A stretch of DNA of 64,000 nucleotides from Schlesneria sp. DSM 10557 (GCF_041860085.1 NZ_CP124747.1:2170001-2234000); one strand, 5' to 3'. Shown: positions 7,125 to 17,328, counted from the stretch's first letter. The notes: generated by a model from the sequence alone, not told the origin. Numbers and translations: made by a program.

Positions 7125-9752
7125 TCAGTCGATATAGAGAAACTCATTCAGGTTGAGAATTGCCCGGCAAAGGTCACGCAGCGCCATCGCATCCGCCTGC
7201 TCGCCTGCGCCCGAGCGCTGGTACTGCTCGGCATGCCGCTTCAGCAGTTCCAGGCAAAGCTCTTTTTCCGTTGCGTCGGGAACTCGCGCAAGACACACAC
7301 GGAACAAGGTTTCGATTTGCTGAGTTCTGCTGTCACCAGCTTCATTTCGTACCCGCTCCGCCAGCAGGTTCGCAAAGCGAATGGATTCAGGGCTGTTCAG
7401 TAGCGTCAGCGACTGCGGTGCCACAACGGTCGCATCGCGACGTGCACATGACACGGTCGTCTCGGGCAGATCGAAAACTTGCAGAAACGGAATGGGCATG
7501 GTCCGCTTACGAATCAGGAAAAGACTGCGAACGTCAGTCTCCTCGATCGGATCCTCATACCAGCCCTGCAATCGACCGCCGTCTGCTCCTTCCTTCGCTT
7601 CCAGAATTCCTGGCTGAGCCGTCAACAGCTCCTCTGGGATATGCGGCCAGAGGGGCTTTCCGGAATCATAGTCGCGCAGGGACCCACTCACGGCGAGCAG
7701 ACTGTCACGCAGTGTTTCCGCATCAAGCCGGACGACGTTCTGCCGCCAGAGAAGACGATTCTCAGGATCGATCAGCTCGTTCTGTACGATCAGTGCTGCC
7801 ACGTCCTCAGAGTCACGAATTCCGCTCTGCCGCCGGTACGTCGCCGAACAGACGATAGCGCGATGAAGTCGCTTGAGGGACCATCCGTCGTTCATGAAGG
7901 CCACAGCGAGCCAGTCGAGGAGTTCCCGATGAGTCGGGCGGGCACCGCTATAACCGAAATCATTCGGTGTCGAAACCAGACCGATTCCGAAATGATGCTG
8001 CCAGACTCGATTAACGATGACACGAGATGTCCAGGGGTTCTCGCGCGCGACGATCCAGTTTGCCAAAGCCAGACGTCGTCCCGATTTCCCTGCCTGGGGT
8101 GATTCGATGGTTGCGGGTCCGGGATCCAGAACGGATACAAATCCGGGCAAAACTTCTTCGCGAGGCTGCGAGAAATCTCCTTGCGCGAAGAGGTGTGTCG
8201 CCGGCAACTCCACCCCGGCGTCCGAGGCCCCCATGGCCACTTTAAGAGACCTCTTCTGTTGTTCGAGGTCCTCGATCCTCGAGGAGAGTTCTTGAGATTG
8301 CTCGCGGGTCTCGGACGCGTCTTTGTCCAGTTGCGCCTGTTGCTCTTTCAGCGAAGCAAGCTGGTCTTCGATTTCGGAATTATGCCGGGCAATTGCCCCC
8401 TGTTCTTCCGCCAGTTCAATGACGAGATCGCTCTTCGGTTGCACACCCGCGAAGAAGGCCCGGATCCGAAAATGATCGGAATGAGACAAAGGATCAACCT
8501 TGTGGTCGTGACACTGACAACACGAAAGTGTCAGTCCCAGGAAGGCGGAACCCGTCGTATTCGTCAGGTCAGCCATCTGCTGGTCGTGAAGTCGGGCTTC
8601 TTCCTGGAAGATCGCCGCCGTGCTGTCCCACTGTCCCAACCTTAGAAAACCCGTAGCAATCAACATGTCCGCATCGGCGAGATTTTGCGGCTCACCGGAC
8701 AGCAGTTCATCCCCCGCCAATTGCTCACGAACAAACTGATTGTAGGGCTTATCCTGGTTGAAGGAACTAACGACATAGTCGCGATACTGCCAGATCACGG
8801 GACGGAATTCGTCGCGTTCGAATCCTTCCGTGTCCGCGTAACGGACTACGTCAAGCCAATGTCGGGCCCAGCGTTCTCCGTATCGCGGTGAACCCAGCAG
8901 CCGATCCACGACGTTCTCGTACGCGCGAGGTGAGGTATCCTCAAGAAACTCCTGCAATTCCTGGGGTGTAGGAGGCAGACCGATCAGATCAAAACTCAAC
9001 CGCCGCAGCAGGGTGCGCCGATCCGCCTCGGCAACGGGAGTGATCCCCGCTTCGGCGATTTTCCGATCAATCAGCCGGTCGATCGTCCTGGAAGAAAGCC
9101 GTTCCGCTGCCGACGGGTCCTCGTCACCCTCCGTCAGCATTTCCAACTCAGGCAATGTCGGCATCTGCAACGACCAGAGATCCAGTCGTTCCCCATGGAA
9201 GAGTTTGCGAATGGGGTTTTCTTCGTCTTCAAATGCGTTCCCGGTCGCCAGCACAGTCGGAATGCCGTCCTGGGGAGTCAGAGGTGTTGCTTCTGGCCAG
9301 ATTGCGCCCTGTTCAATCCACCGCTCCACGATCGCAATTTCTCGATCAGACAGCTTCGCCTTGGGCGGCATCTGCAGATCTGAATTGACGAACTGAACGG
9401 CCTCGAGCATCAAGCTTTTGGAAGGGTCTCCCGGAACGAGCGCTGGCCCCGTGTCGCCCCCTTTTAACGCCGCTTCGAAAGAATCCAGCCGCAGCCCGCC
9501 GAGTTGCTTGTCAGGGCCGTGACAGGAAACGCAGCGGCCGACGAGCAGCGGTTTGACCTTGGTCTGAAAGTGTTGTTCTGCCCCAGGATCGATCGGTTCG
9601 GCCGCAGTACTCACGTGGCCCGTACAGGCTAACACCAGTAATAGAAGCACGTTAGCAACAGGATTGCGTCCTGTGCGGGCTGGTGCAGGAATGAGCACGG
9701 AAGGTTGGCGGCTGTTGGGAAAACCGGGCCCGGTCCAAAAAAAATCTTCCAT
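7125..9752 (-). CDS. Planctomycete cytochrome c / DUF1549 / DUF1553 protein
   Basis: This 875-residue exported protein has a hydrophobic leader (VANVLLLLVLACTGHVSTAA) after an unusually long N-region. A PSCyt1-type cytochrome domain at about 55-150 includes the haem site CVSCHGPDKQLGG and LQMPPKAKLS with a candidate axial Met. DUF1549 (about 205-420) includes RYGERWARHWLDVVRYADTE and CCQCHDHKVDP, and DUF1553 spans about 570-850 (WIVAREN, RVIVNRVWQHHFG). A short coiled coil of about 70 residues separates DUF1549 from DUF1553. AGGA lies seven bases before ATG 9752. The DUF1501 gene follows 28 bp downstream. Families of this type are abundant in planctomycetes and sit in the cell envelope; the electron partner and substrate are unknown. 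Confidence 0.9.
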   Translation of the reverse strand: MEDFFWTGPGFPNSRQPSVLIPAPARTGRNPVANVLLLLVLACTGHVSTAAEPIDPGAEQHFQTKVKPLLVGRCVSCHGPDKQLGGLRLDSFEAALKGGDTGPALVPGDPSKSLMLEAVQFVNSDLQMPPKAKLSDREIAIVERWIEQGAIWPEATPLTPQDGIPTVLATGNAFEDEENPIRKLFHGERLDLWSLQMPTLPELEMLTEGDEDPSAAERLSSRTIDRLIDRKIAEAGITPVAEADRRTLLRRLSFDLIGLPPTPQELQEFLEDTSPRAYENVVDRLLGSPRYGERWARHWLDVVRYADTEGFERDEFRPVIWQYRDYVVSSFNQDKPYNQFVREQLAGDELLSGEPQNLADADMLIATGFLRLGQWDSTAAIFQEEARLHDQQMADLTNTTGSAFLGLTLSCCQCHDHKVDPLSHSDHFRIRAFFAGVQPKSDLVIELAEEQGAIARHNSEIEDQLASLKEQQAQLDKDASETREQSQELSSRIEDLEQQKRSLKVAMGASDAGVELPATHLFAQGDFSQPREEVLPGFVSVLDPGPATIESPQAGKSGRRLALANWIVARENPWTSRVIVNRVWQHHFGIGLVSTPNDFGYSGARPTHRELLDWLAVAFMNDGWSLKRLHRAIVCSATYRRQSGIRDSEDVAALIVQNELIDPENRLLWRQNVVRLDAETLRDSLLAVSGSLRDYDSGKPLWPHIPEELLTAQPGILEAKEGADGGRLQGWYEDPIEETDVRSLFLIRKRTMPIPFLQVFDLPETTVSCARRDATVVAPQSLTLLNSPESIRFANLLAERVRNEAGDSRTQQIETLFRVCLARVPDATEKELCLELLKRHAEQYQRSGAGEQADAMALRDLCRAILNLNEFLYID

Positions 9753-9956
9753 GTCGAAATCCTGGAATCCGAACGACTAATCTGAGCCAAGCTGATCGTA
9801 AGATTTCAATTTCGCAGAACGAGATCGCCAGTATCGTGGTATCTGAGCTTAACGATCGCCTCATCAGTATGGCGAGAGTGACGATACTCTTGCGAGCGGT
9901 GAAGGTCCTGTTCAGGACTTTTCGGAAAAACTCTTTCAAACTGAAGGAATCAGGTT

Positions 9957-10358
9957 ATGTCGTCTAACGTCGACACCGAGAAGACGTCCCGCGGAATTCT
10001 CTGGACGGGTCGAGTCCTGAGCACTCTTCCCGTGCTGATGCTGATCTTGAGCGCGATCATGAAGTTCGCAAAGCCTGCCCCTTTTTCGGAAGGCTTCGGA
10101 AAACTCGGCTTCCCTGAAAGTTTGGCGAATGGGTTGGGAATCGTTGAGCTGGTCTGCACAGCCCTTTACGTGATTCCGCAAACATCTGTCCTCGGAGCAA
10201 TCCTGCTCACCGGATATCTAGGAGGGGCCACAGCAACCCATCTTCGAGTGAACGATCCCTGGTTCGGTCCCGTTTTGATGGGTGTCGTCTTATGGCTCGG
10301 ACTCTTCCTCCGAGACAAACGTCTCAGGGCACTCATTCCATTTCGAAGCCGTGCATGA
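9957..10358 (+). CDS. DoxX-like small membrane protein
   Basis: This 133-residue protein has four predicted membrane helices: LSTLPVLMLILSAIMKF, LGIVELVCTALYVIP, VLGAILLTGYLGGATATHLR and VLMGVVLWLGLFL. The order and the GYLGGATATHLR segment match the DoxX-like family. Some DoxX proteins take part in quinone-linked or redox-stress complexes, but most DoxX-like proteins have no assigned function. It is divergent from the minus-strand DUF1553 gene across a gap of about 200 bp that should hold both promoters. Confidence 0.8.
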   Translation: MSSNVDTEKTSRGILWTGRVLSTLPVLMLILSAIMKFAKPAPFSEGFGKLGFPESLANGLGIVELVCTALYVIPQTSVLGAILLTGYLGGATATHLRVNDPWFGPVLMGVVLWLGLFLRDKRLRALIPFRSRA

Positions 10359-10482
10359 CCGTTGTTCGCCCAGACGACAACCCTCCGATCCTTCTGCGGA
10401 TTTTGCCGTCAGCGTTTCAGGAACTGACTAACCAGGTTTTTCTAAGGCGGACAGCCGTCGATACGTGAGAAAAGGGGATGAC

Positions 10483-11598
10483 ATGAGTCGTGTCAGAGTC
10501 TTAGCGGGTACTCGTAAGGGTGCGTTTATCCTGACTGCAGATGGCAAGCGTGAGCAATGGGACGTTGCCGGTCCCTTCTTTGGCGGCTGGGAGATTTACC
10601 ACATGAAGGGCTCCCCCGTAGACTCCAACCGGATCTATGCGTCTCAGTCCAACAGTTGGTTCGGGCAACTGATCCAGCGTTCCAGCGACGGGGGGCAAAC
10701 CTGGGAGCCGATGGATAATAAATTCATCTATGACGGTGTTCCGGGAACTCACCAGTGGTACGACGGAACTCCTCACCCCTGGGAATTCAAGCGAGTCTGG
10801 CATCTTGAACCGTCACTCACCGATCCGGACATGGTCTATGCGGGTGTCGAAGATGCCGCGTTGTTCCTGACGAGAGACGGGGGAAAATCGTGGGGAGAGT
10901 TAGCCGGTTTACGAGGCCACGGCTCAGGAGCACACTGGGCGCCTGGAGCAGGGGGGATGTGCCTGCATTCGATCGTGATTGATCCGATGACGTCCGGCAG
11001 GATCTTCATCGCGATCTCTGCCGCCGGAGCGTTTCGAACGGACGACGGTGGAGCGACCTGGCGTCCGATCAACCGGGGGCTCAGATCGGATTTCATCCCC
11101 GACCCGGAAGCGGAAGTCGGTCACTGCGTCCATCATCTCGCCATGCACCCCACACGTCCGGAAGTGCTCTACATGCAGAAGCACTGGGACATCATGCGCA
11201 GTGATAACGCAGGAGACTCGTGGTACGAGGTCAGCGGCAATCTGCCCACGGACTTTGGATTCGTCATCGACGTTCATGCACACGAACCCGAAACCATCTA
11301 CGTCGTCCCAATCAAGAGCGATCAGGAGCATTATCCTCTGGACGGAAAACTACGTGTCTATCGCAGCCGAACGGGAGGGAACGAATGGGAGGAACTTTCC
11401 AGGGGTCTGCCGGAAAAGAATTGCTACGTCAATGTCCTGCGAGACGCGATGGCCGTGGATTCGCTGGATTCCTGTGGAATCTACTTCGGTACGACCGGCG
11501 GTCAGGTTTACGTCTCGGCCGATTCGGGTGATTCCTGGATGCCCATCGTGCGAGATCTTCCACCCGTCGTCTCTATCGAGGTGCAGACACTGAAATGA
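10483..11598 (+). CDS. BNR/YVTN-type beta-propeller protein (exo-alpha-sialidase-like fold)
   Basis: This 371-residue protein is built of repeated Asp-box-like units such as [55 protein letters not shown] and [11 protein letters not shown]. These mark blades of a BNR/sialidase-like propeller. No signal peptide is visible, so a cytoplasmic location is likely. ATG 10483 is chosen because AAAGGGG lies just upstream; the in-frame GTG at 10465 has no such site. The stop overlaps the start of the next gene (ATGA), so the two are translationally coupled. Propellers of this kind are often binding proteins, and sialidase activity should not be assumed. Confidence 0.85.
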   Translation: MSRVRVLAGTRKGAFILTADGKREQWDVAGPFFGGWEIYHMKGSPVDSNRIYASQSNSWFGQLIQRSSDGGQTWEPMDNKFIYDGVPGTHQWYDGTPHPWEFKRVWHLEPSLTDPDMVYAGVEDAALFLTRDGGKSWGELAGLRGHGSGAHWAPGAGGMCLHSIVIDPMTSGRIFIAISAAGAFRTDDGGATWRPINRGLRSDFIPDPEAEVGHCVHHLAMHPTRPEVLYMQKHWDIMRSDNAGDSWYEVSGNLPTDFGFVIDVHAHEPETIYVVPIKSDQEHYPLDGKLRVYRSRTGGNEWEELSRGLPEKNCYVNVLRDAMAVDSLDSCGIYFGTTGGQVYVSADSGDSWMPIVRDLPPVVSIEVQTLK

Positions 11599-11891
11599 TT
11601 CGCGTCGTCCTGCCACCGCATCTTCGCACACTAGCCCGTACCGGCAGCGAAGTCACTGTCACCGTCGAAGGCCCCGCCAGTCAGCGATCGATTCTCGACG
11701 CGCTGGAAAAACAGTATCCCATGCTCGGTGGGACGATCCGCGATCACGTCACACGTAAGCGACGCCCATTTCTGAGGTTCTTCGCCTGCAATGAAGACTG
11801 GTCGTTCGAACCGGAAGAAACACCGCTCCCGGAACTCGTTCAGCAGGGGATCGAGCCGTTTATGATTGTCGGGGCGGTGGCAGGGGGATAA
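11595..11891 (+). CDS. MoaD/ThiS-like ubiquitin-fold protein
   Basis: This 98-residue protein has the MoaD/ThiS ground plan: an N-terminal strand [14 protein letters not shown], a middle [18 protein letters not shown], and a C-terminal tail VGAVAGG ending in Gly-Gly. In MoaD and ThiS the terminal Gly-Gly is adenylated and thiocarboxylated to deliver sulfur. An extra segment, [18 protein letters not shown], lies in the middle. It overlaps the propeller gene by four bases, implying a shared transcript. No MoeB/ThiF-type activating enzyme or MoaE is nearby, so its pathway is unclear. Confidence 0.8.
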   Translation: MIRVVLPPHLRTLARTGSEVTVTVEGPASQRSILDALEKQYPMLGGTIRDHVTRKRRPFLRFFACNEDWSFEPEETPLPELVQQGIEPFMIVGAVAGG

Positions 11892-12065
11892 CGGAGTTTG
11901 TCGTGCGCACATCGACGCAAGATCGGCTAGACTGGCGTCCCGGTCGACAGCGGTCATCTGGCGCACGAAAATCCTTCGCTGCGAAGGAAAGTTCCCAGGT
12001 TCAGGCCTGTCTGTCGCCCGATGGCCGACTGACACAGCTTACATAAACCGAGGGAAAAAACGCTG

Positions 12066-13511
12066 ATGAACGAAGTCGTAATTCCGCAGAGTCACTGTCT
12101 GGCCGGAGTCGCCCGTTGTGATATCACCCCCCCTGTCGGAATCTACCACCGAATGTGGGGAGCAGCCCTCCACGACAAGTCGACCGGAGTTCATCGACCG
12201 CTGACCGCAACCGTGCTCTATCTGCAGAGTCACGAACAGCCAACCCAGCCCCCCTACATCGTCATTTCACTCGATCACTGCCTGTTCTGGGCGCGAGAAA
12301 TGGACGACCTTCTGGATGCGGTCAGTCAAAGGGCATCTGTCGAACGTTCGTCGCTGATTGTGTATTTCTCGCATACCCACGCCTCAGGCTTGATGGGGCT
12401 GGAAAGAAAGCATCTTCCGGGTGGCGACTTAATCGAGCCTTACCTGGCCGAGTTAGCGAATCGAGTTACCCGGCTGGTCATCGAAGCGCGCGATGGACTG
12501 AAACCCGCGTCGATTGTCTACGGCCATGGAAAGTGCGACCTGGCGAAGAATCGGGACTTTTTGGATCTGGAAAAGGGGAAATATGTCTGCGGTTTTAACC
12601 CCGGGGGAATGACCGACGATACGGTGCTGATCGGGCGTGTTGCCGACGAGCAGGGCCGCCTGATCGCCACTGTCGTCAATTACGCCTGCCATCCAACGAC
12701 ACTTGCCTGGGAGAATACCCTGATCAGCCCTGACTATCTGGGTGCGATGCGGGAAGTGGTCGAAGGAGCGACAAACGTTCCCTGCCTGTTCCTGCAGGGG
12801 GCCTCCGGCGACCTGGGGCCGCAGGAAAGTTATGTCGGCGACGTTGAGATTGCCGACCGCAATGGCCGCCAGCTCGGTCATGCTGCGCTGGCCACTCTGG
12901 AAACCCTGCCGAAAGCGGGATACCGGTTCACCTATACGGGCCCCGTTCTTTCCGGCGCGACGCTCGGAACATGGAAGTACACAGCCGAATCCGCCGAACA
13001 ACAGGCCCCGAAATCGCTGTGGGCGTTTCAGTGTGACACTGTCTCTCTGAAGTACCGAAATGATCTTCCGTCCCGAGAGGGTCTCGAACAGGATGACGTC
13101 CGGTACCGGGACGAGGAAAAGCAGGCGCTGGAAGCGGGAGATGCCGAACAGGCCCGCAAGTCACGCGCGATGATTGAACGGACAACACGAAGCCTGCTCC
13201 GTATCGCACCCCTGCCACCGGGAGACGCCTACCCGTACCCCGTTATTGCCTGGAGGATCGGTGATGCGGTCTGGCTGGCTCTGGACGGAGAGCACTACAA
13301 CGTCCTGCAGCGTGAGCTGAGATCTCGCTTTCCCGGGGTCCCGCTGATGATTGGAACCATCGCGAACGGGTCGAAAGTCTGGTACCTCCCCCCCGCATCG
13401 AGCTACGGACTCGGTCTTTATCAGGAAGAAGCTTCGATCCTGGCGAAAGGCTGTCTGGAAGCGGTCCTGGAAGCGGCGACCAGCACCATCCAGAAGTTGC
13501 TCGCGAAGTAG
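12066..13511 (+). CDS. Neutral/alkaline ceramidase-like hydrolase
   Basis: This 481-residue protein resembles the N-terminal domain of neutral/alkaline non-lysosomal ceramidases: GVARCDITPPVGIYHRMWG at the start, VYFSHTHASG (metal-binding His pair), VVNYACHPTTLAWENTLISP and FLQGASGDLGPQ. It lacks the C-terminal Ig-like domain of full-length ceramidases and has no evident signal peptide, so it belongs to the shorter planctomycete/bacterial homologues whose substrate is uncertain. AGGG lies before ATG 12066. A strong hairpin terminator follows just after the stop. Confidence 0.85.
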   Translation: MNEVVIPQSHCLAGVARCDITPPVGIYHRMWGAALHDKSTGVHRPLTATVLYLQSHEQPTQPPYIVISLDHCLFWAREMDDLLDAVSQRASVERSSLIVYFSHTHASGLMGLERKHLPGGDLIEPYLAELANRVTRLVIEARDGLKPASIVYGHGKCDLAKNRDFLDLEKGKYVCGFNPGGMTDDTVLIGRVADEQGRLIATVVNYACHPTTLAWENTLISPDYLGAMREVVEGATNVPCLFLQGASGDLGPQESYVGDVEIADRNGRQLGHAALATLETLPKAGYRFTYTGPVLSGATLGTWKYTAESAEQQAPKSLWAFQCDTVSLKYRNDLPSREGLEQDDVRYRDEEKQALEAGDAEQARKSRAMIERTTRSLLRIAPLPPGDAYPYPVIAWRIGDAVWLALDGEHYNVLQRELRSRFPGVPLMIGTIANGSKVWYLPPASSYGLGLYQEEASILAKGCLEAVLEAATSTIQKLLAK

Positions 13512-13523
13512 ATCTGTCAGCCC

Positions 13524-13570
13524 AGCGTCCCGTTTCAGCCCAATCCAGGGCTGAAACGGGACGCTCTTTT
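13524..13570 (+). terminator. Rho-independent terminator after the ceramidase-like gene
   Basis: A perfect 18-bp stem (AGCGTCCCGTTTCAGCCC and its complement, 13524-13541 with 13548-13565) has a 6-base loop (AATCCA) and is followed by CTTTTC. It begins 12 bases after the stop codon at 13511. Confidence 0.85.
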
Positions 13571-13977
13571 CGGCCCAACCTAAGCGCGAGGGAATGCTCC
13601 CTTTCGGACATATCGGTCATCCCAAGACGATCCTGCCCAAGAGGATTCTGTTGGTGCAGAGGCCTGAATTTCCCGAGCTGAGTCCCGCTGATAGGGGAGG
13701 TAGGCAGAAATCGGGACAGTGATGACGATGGGACCTTCTGGCAGCAACCCATCAAAGCGAGTCGAATGGCGATTTTCTGAGACTGAGACGTTGGCAGGCA
13801 ACCTTCTCGCTCCGGATTCACTGAACCGGAGATCCTGAAACCATTTGTGAATCCCGCTCAAGTCTTGTCGGTCGGCCGGGAACCACGTATTCTTTGCTTT
13901 ACTGAATGCGCTGGATTCCGTGCTACGGACTGAGCGTATCGAGGGAACTTCAGATCGACTTGAGCGAAGGAAACCAG
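13571..13977. other. Intergenic stretch without a supported gene
   Basis: Overlapping minus-strand frames (93 and 192 residues) run through this gap, but neither has a recognisable domain, and the longer one also crosses the terminator and the end of the upstream gene. It probably holds the promoter and leader of the S41 protease gene. Confidence 0.5.
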
Positions 13978-15450
13978 ATGATGCAGTGGCGGCGATTTTG
14001 GTTGGTGGTTCTTCTGTTTGTCGTCAGCAACGGTCTCCTCACCAGTTCGGCTCGCGCCGCGAGCGAAGATGAGTACTACGAATTGATGAAAGTCTTCGTC
14101 GATTCCTTCGAACAGATCGACCGCAATTACGTCACTCAGGTCGATCGCCGGGAACTGGTCGAAGCAGCCATGCGAGGCATGTTGCTTAAGCTCGACCCCT
14201 ATTCGTCGTATATCGACACGCAGGAACTGCGAAGTTTCAATGAGCATGTCGATCAGGAATTCGGCGGGATTGGCATCCAGGTCACGATTGATCCCCGAAC
14301 CCGTCAACTGATGGTCATGACACCACTCCCCGGAACCCCCGCCTATAAAGCAGGAGTCCTGGCAGGTGACCGAATTCTGGAAATCGATGACAAACTGACT
14401 TCGGAATTCCAGGAAGGTCGGGAAATGGATTCGGCCATTGCCCTGATGCGAGGTAAGCCCGGCGCGCCTGTCAAAATCAAATTGCAGCACGAAGGGTCAG
14501 AGAACCCCGAGACTGTCGTCATTACACGGGCGACGATCAAGACCCCCACGGTCCTCGGCGACCACTATGAGGGAAATGGGGAATGGTCGTTCATGCTGAA
14601 CGACCAGGAAAAGATCGGCTACATCCGCTTGACCAGTTTCGGCCGCAACAGTGCTGAAGAACTGCACGATGCCCTGCTGAAGCTGCAGAAAGAGGGGATG
14701 AAAGCACTGATCCTGGATATGCGTTTCAATCCCGGTGGTCTACTGACCGCTGCGACCGCCATTGCCGACTTTTTTATCTCCAACGGTGTCATCGTCAGCA
14801 CGAAGGGCCGCAATACCGAAGAACAGTTCGTTCAGGCAAAGAAAGCAGGCACGTTCAGCGGCTTCCCGATGGCCGTCCTGGTCAACCGCTACAGTGCATC
14901 GGCCAGTGAAATTGTAAGTGCCTGTCTGCAGGACTACAAACGGGCGGTCATCGTGGGTGAGCGAACCTGGGGTAAAGGAAGCGTCCAGAACGTTGTGGAA
15001 CTCGAAGGGGGCAAGAGCGCTCTCAAGCTGACCACCGCCAGCTACCACCGCCCCAGCGGCAAGAACATCCACCGTTTCCCCAAGGCCACGGAAAAAGATG
15101 AATGGGGCGTGGTTCCCGATCCCGGTTATGAAATCAAAATGACGTTCGAGGAAATGCGAGACCTCGATACGTCACGCCGTGATCGCGAAGTGATTCGGCC
15201 TGATGGAACCGTCTCGAAATCCGAATTCGTCGATCGGCAGCTCAACTCGGCAATCGAAGCCGTACGCAAACTGCTTGCGGAAGGAAAGCCAATCGTTGAA
15301 CAACCGGTCGAGCGTGCTCCCGAAGAAAAGAAGACCGAAGAGAAGAAGGCCGCCGACGCATCGGAGCCACGAAAAGCACGTCTCTCTTTTGTCGACGCTA
15401 TCCTGGAACTGTGGCGCGTCCAGCCAGAGCGGCGAGTGCAGTTTCTCTGA
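13978..15450 (+). CDS. S41 family C-terminal processing peptidase (CtpA/Prc-like)
   Basis: This 490-residue protein has a signal peptide or N-terminal anchor (RFWLVVLLFVVSNGLLTSSARA). An N-terminal helical region contains LKLDPYSSYIDTQE. A PDZ domain spans about 85-175 (FGGIGIQV ... GTPAYKAGVLAGDRILEID), followed by the S41 protease core with MRFNPGGLLTAA, VLVNRYSASASEIVS (catalytic Ser) and GERTWGKGSVQ (catalytic Lys). The C-terminus has a Lys/Glu-rich linker and a short tail. These proteases cleave C-termini of envelope proteins. ATG 13978 is chosen because GCGAAGG lies upstream and the leader then sits at the N-terminus. Confidence 0.92.
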   Translation: MMQWRRFWLVVLLFVVSNGLLTSSARAASEDEYYELMKVFVDSFEQIDRNYVTQVDRRELVEAAMRGMLLKLDPYSSYIDTQELRSFNEHVDQEFGGIGIQVTIDPRTRQLMVMTPLPGTPAYKAGVLAGDRILEIDDKLTSEFQEGREMDSAIALMRGKPGAPVKIKLQHEGSENPETVVITRATIKTPTVLGDHYEGNGEWSFMLNDQEKIGYIRLTSFGRNSAEELHDALLKLQKEGMKALILDMRFNPGGLLTAATAIADFFISNGVIVSTKGRNTEEQFVQAKKAGTFSGFPMAVLVNRYSASASEIVSACLQDYKRAVIVGERTWGKGSVQNVVELEGGKSALKLTTASYHRPSGKNIHRFPKATEKDEWGVVPDPGYEIKMTFEEMRDLDTSRRDREVIRPDGTVSKSEFVDRQLNSAIEAVRKLLAEGKPIVEQPVERAPEEKKTEEKKAADASEPRKARLSFVDAILELWRVQPERRVQFL

Positions 15451-15499
15451 GGGCCGTTGAATACGGTCGCGGTGAGACGGAAAGAAATGCCGAGGACCG

Positions 15500-16414
15500 A
15501 TGTCTGTGCCTGGCAAAACTGATCCTGACGATGATCCAACCGCTCTTGCCCGTTTCGGAGGGTTGGACGTCGTTGCCCGGCTGATTGTCGAAGGCTACAT
15601 GATCGGACAGCACAAAAGTCCGTTCAAGGGATCCAGTGTCGAGTTCGTCGAGCACCGGCAGTACTATCCCGGGGATGAGATCCGACATATCGACTGGCGA
15701 GCGTACGGGAAGACCGGACACTACTACGTCAAAGAGTACGAGGAAGAGACCAACCTTCGAGCCTATCTGCTGCTCGATTGCTCTGGCAGCATGGCGTTCA
15801 GTGGGAAAACCCTCAGTAAGTACCAGTACGCACGGCAACTGGCTGCCGCGCTGGCCTATCTGCTGCTGAGTCAGCGCGATGCCTGCGGACTGGTCGCTTT
15901 TGACAATCAGACTGTTGACCGCTGGGAACCTTCTGCCAATCGTGACACGTTCGGTCAGATCGTCCACCTGCTGCGATCCAGGCGCCCCGGCGGGGAAGGG
16001 AGCCTGAGTGAATCCATCGCGCAAATCCAGCCGACGCTGAAACGCCGTTCGCTGCTGTTTCTGCTCACGGATGCGTTCGATGAACTGGAACCCCTGGCAG
16101 TCGCACTGAAGCGACTGCGGATGGCACAGCATGACGTCGTCCTGTTTCAGATTACCGCTCCCGAAGAAGAGACGTTTCCCTACAAGCAGCCAACAGAGTT
16201 TCGCAATCTGGAGCGGGCCGGGCATCACATGCTCGTCGACCCCTATCGCCTGCGTTCACTCTATCTGTCACGGTTTCAGGCATTTCGGCAGGGACTGGTG
16301 GCCCACTGTGGAGCGGCAGGGATCGAATTCGTCCCACTGACGACATCCGAACCCTACCAGCGAGCCCTGGGACAGTTCCTTGCGTTACGATCACAGAACA
16401 AGCGGCAGCGGTAA
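15500..16414 (+). CDS. DUF58 domain protein (VWA-like)
   Basis: This 304-residue protein carries the DUF58 signature EHRQYYPGDEIRHIDWRAYG, followed by a degenerate VWA-type metal site LLLDCSGSMAFS (DxSGS). DUF58 proteins usually work with a MoxR AAA ATPase and BatA-type VWA membrane proteins. Neither is adjacent; a BatA-like gene lies 24 kb away at 39442. It is co-directional with the S41 gene, 49 bp apart, so an operon is possible. Confidence 0.9.
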   Translation: MSVPGKTDPDDDPTALARFGGLDVVARLIVEGYMIGQHKSPFKGSSVEFVEHRQYYPGDEIRHIDWRAYGKTGHYYVKEYEEETNLRAYLLLDCSGSMAFSGKTLSKYQYARQLAAALAYLLLSQRDACGLVAFDNQTVDRWEPSANRDTFGQIVHLLRSRRPGGEGSLSESIAQIQPTLKRRSLLFLLTDAFDELEPLAVALKRLRMAQHDVVLFQITAPEEETFPYKQPTEFRNLERAGHHMLVDPYRLRSLYLSRFQAFRQGLVAHCGAAGIEFVPLTTSEPYQRALGQFLALRSQNKRQR

Positions 16415-16456
16415 CACGTTGTCGCCGCCGCTCAAAGACACCACTGAAAGGACTTC

Positions 16457-17044
16457 ATGATGGCGAATCCACGATTACTGATTCTGGCAGGCGACTACGT
16501 CGAAGACTACGAGATCATGGTCCCGTACCAGGCACTGCTGTTTGTGGGATATCAGGTCGACGTCGTCTGCCCCGGTAAAAAGGCGGGAGACAACATCCGC
16601 ACCGCCATCCATGATTTTGAAGGGGATCAGACCTATAGCGAGAAGCCCGGTCATAACTTCACCTTGAACAGTACGTTCGCTGATGTCAAACCCGATGACT
16701 ACGTCGGTCTGGTGATTCCAGGTGGAAGAGCTCCCGAGTATCTGCGACTGAACGAAGCCGTTCTGAACATCGTTCGATCCTTCGCCCAGAGCAACAAGCC
16801 CATCGCTGCCATTTGTCACGGAGCACAACTGCTGACCGCAGCAGGGGTCCTCAAGGGACGTCGATGCAGCGCTTACCCCGCTTGCGGCCCTGAAATTACC
16901 GCTGCAGGGGGACAGTACGTCGCCATCCCGATGAATCAGGCCTACGTCGACGGCAACATCGTCACCGCACCCGCCTGGCCCGCTCATCCGGCATGGCTGT
17001 CTGAGTTCACGCGGATTCTCGGAGCCAAATTCACACTCTCGTAG
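16457..17044 (+). CDS. DJ-1/PfpI family protein
   Basis: This 195-residue protein has the class I glutamine amidotransferase-like fold of DJ-1/Pfp[21 protein letters not shown] with the conserved acidic residue, and [17 protein letters not shown] with the nucleophile-elbow Cys followed by His. [14 protein letters not shown] is the other family hallmark. Members are proteases, chaperones, deglycases or glyoxalases, and the sequence does not decide which. An AAGGA site precedes two adjacent ATGs (16457 and 16460), so the start may shift by one codon. Confidence 0.88.
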   Translation: MMANPRLLILAGDYVEDYEIMVPYQALLFVGYQVDVVCPGKKAGDNIRTAIHDFEGDQTYSEKPGHNFTLNSTFADVKPDDYVGLVIPGGRAPEYLRLNEAVLNIVRSFAQSNKPIAAICHGAQLLTAAGVLKGRRCSAYPACGPEITAAGGQYVAIPMNQAYVDGNIVTAPAWPAHPAWLSEFTRILGAKFTLS

Positions 17045-17297
17045 CCGTCCTGCACTGAGTATGAAAGTCCACCAGTGTGGATGGTCCCGTCGGACGAGAT
17101 CAGACGGGACCAACGCGATTGTTCGTTCAGGCAACCAGGACCATGAGCTGCTGACGCAGCGAGATCGCGTGGATCTACGTGGCATCCGTGACTGGTCGAC
17201 GACAGAGACTTGGTTTGCTGCTTGCACTTTTTGCCCCCCTCTCGCGGCGTGATCTTCGAACAACGCCTGCCCCAGACGCAGCTGACCGCGCGCGAAT

Positions 17298-17328
17298 AAG
17301 GCCGGGGTCGTGAAACCCCGGCCTTTCG
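17298..17328. terminator. Probable intrinsic terminator between convergent genes
   Basis: AAGGCCGGGGT and its complement ACCCCGGCCTT form an 11-bp stem with a 6-base loop and end in TTT. It sits between the plus-strand PfpI gene and the minus-strand DUF3500 gene, about 250 bp after the former. The rest of 17045-17395 shows no gene. Confidence 0.7.

Noticed and set aside
13243-13861. Minus-strand frames of 192 and 93 codons after the ceramidase-like gene.
   Set aside because: They cross the strong hairpin terminator or the end of the upstream gene and show no protein features.
15398-16228. A 276-codon minus-strand frame opposite the DUF58 gene.
   Set aside because: The plus-strand DUF58 protein is well supported over the same bases; the antisense product has no recognisable features.
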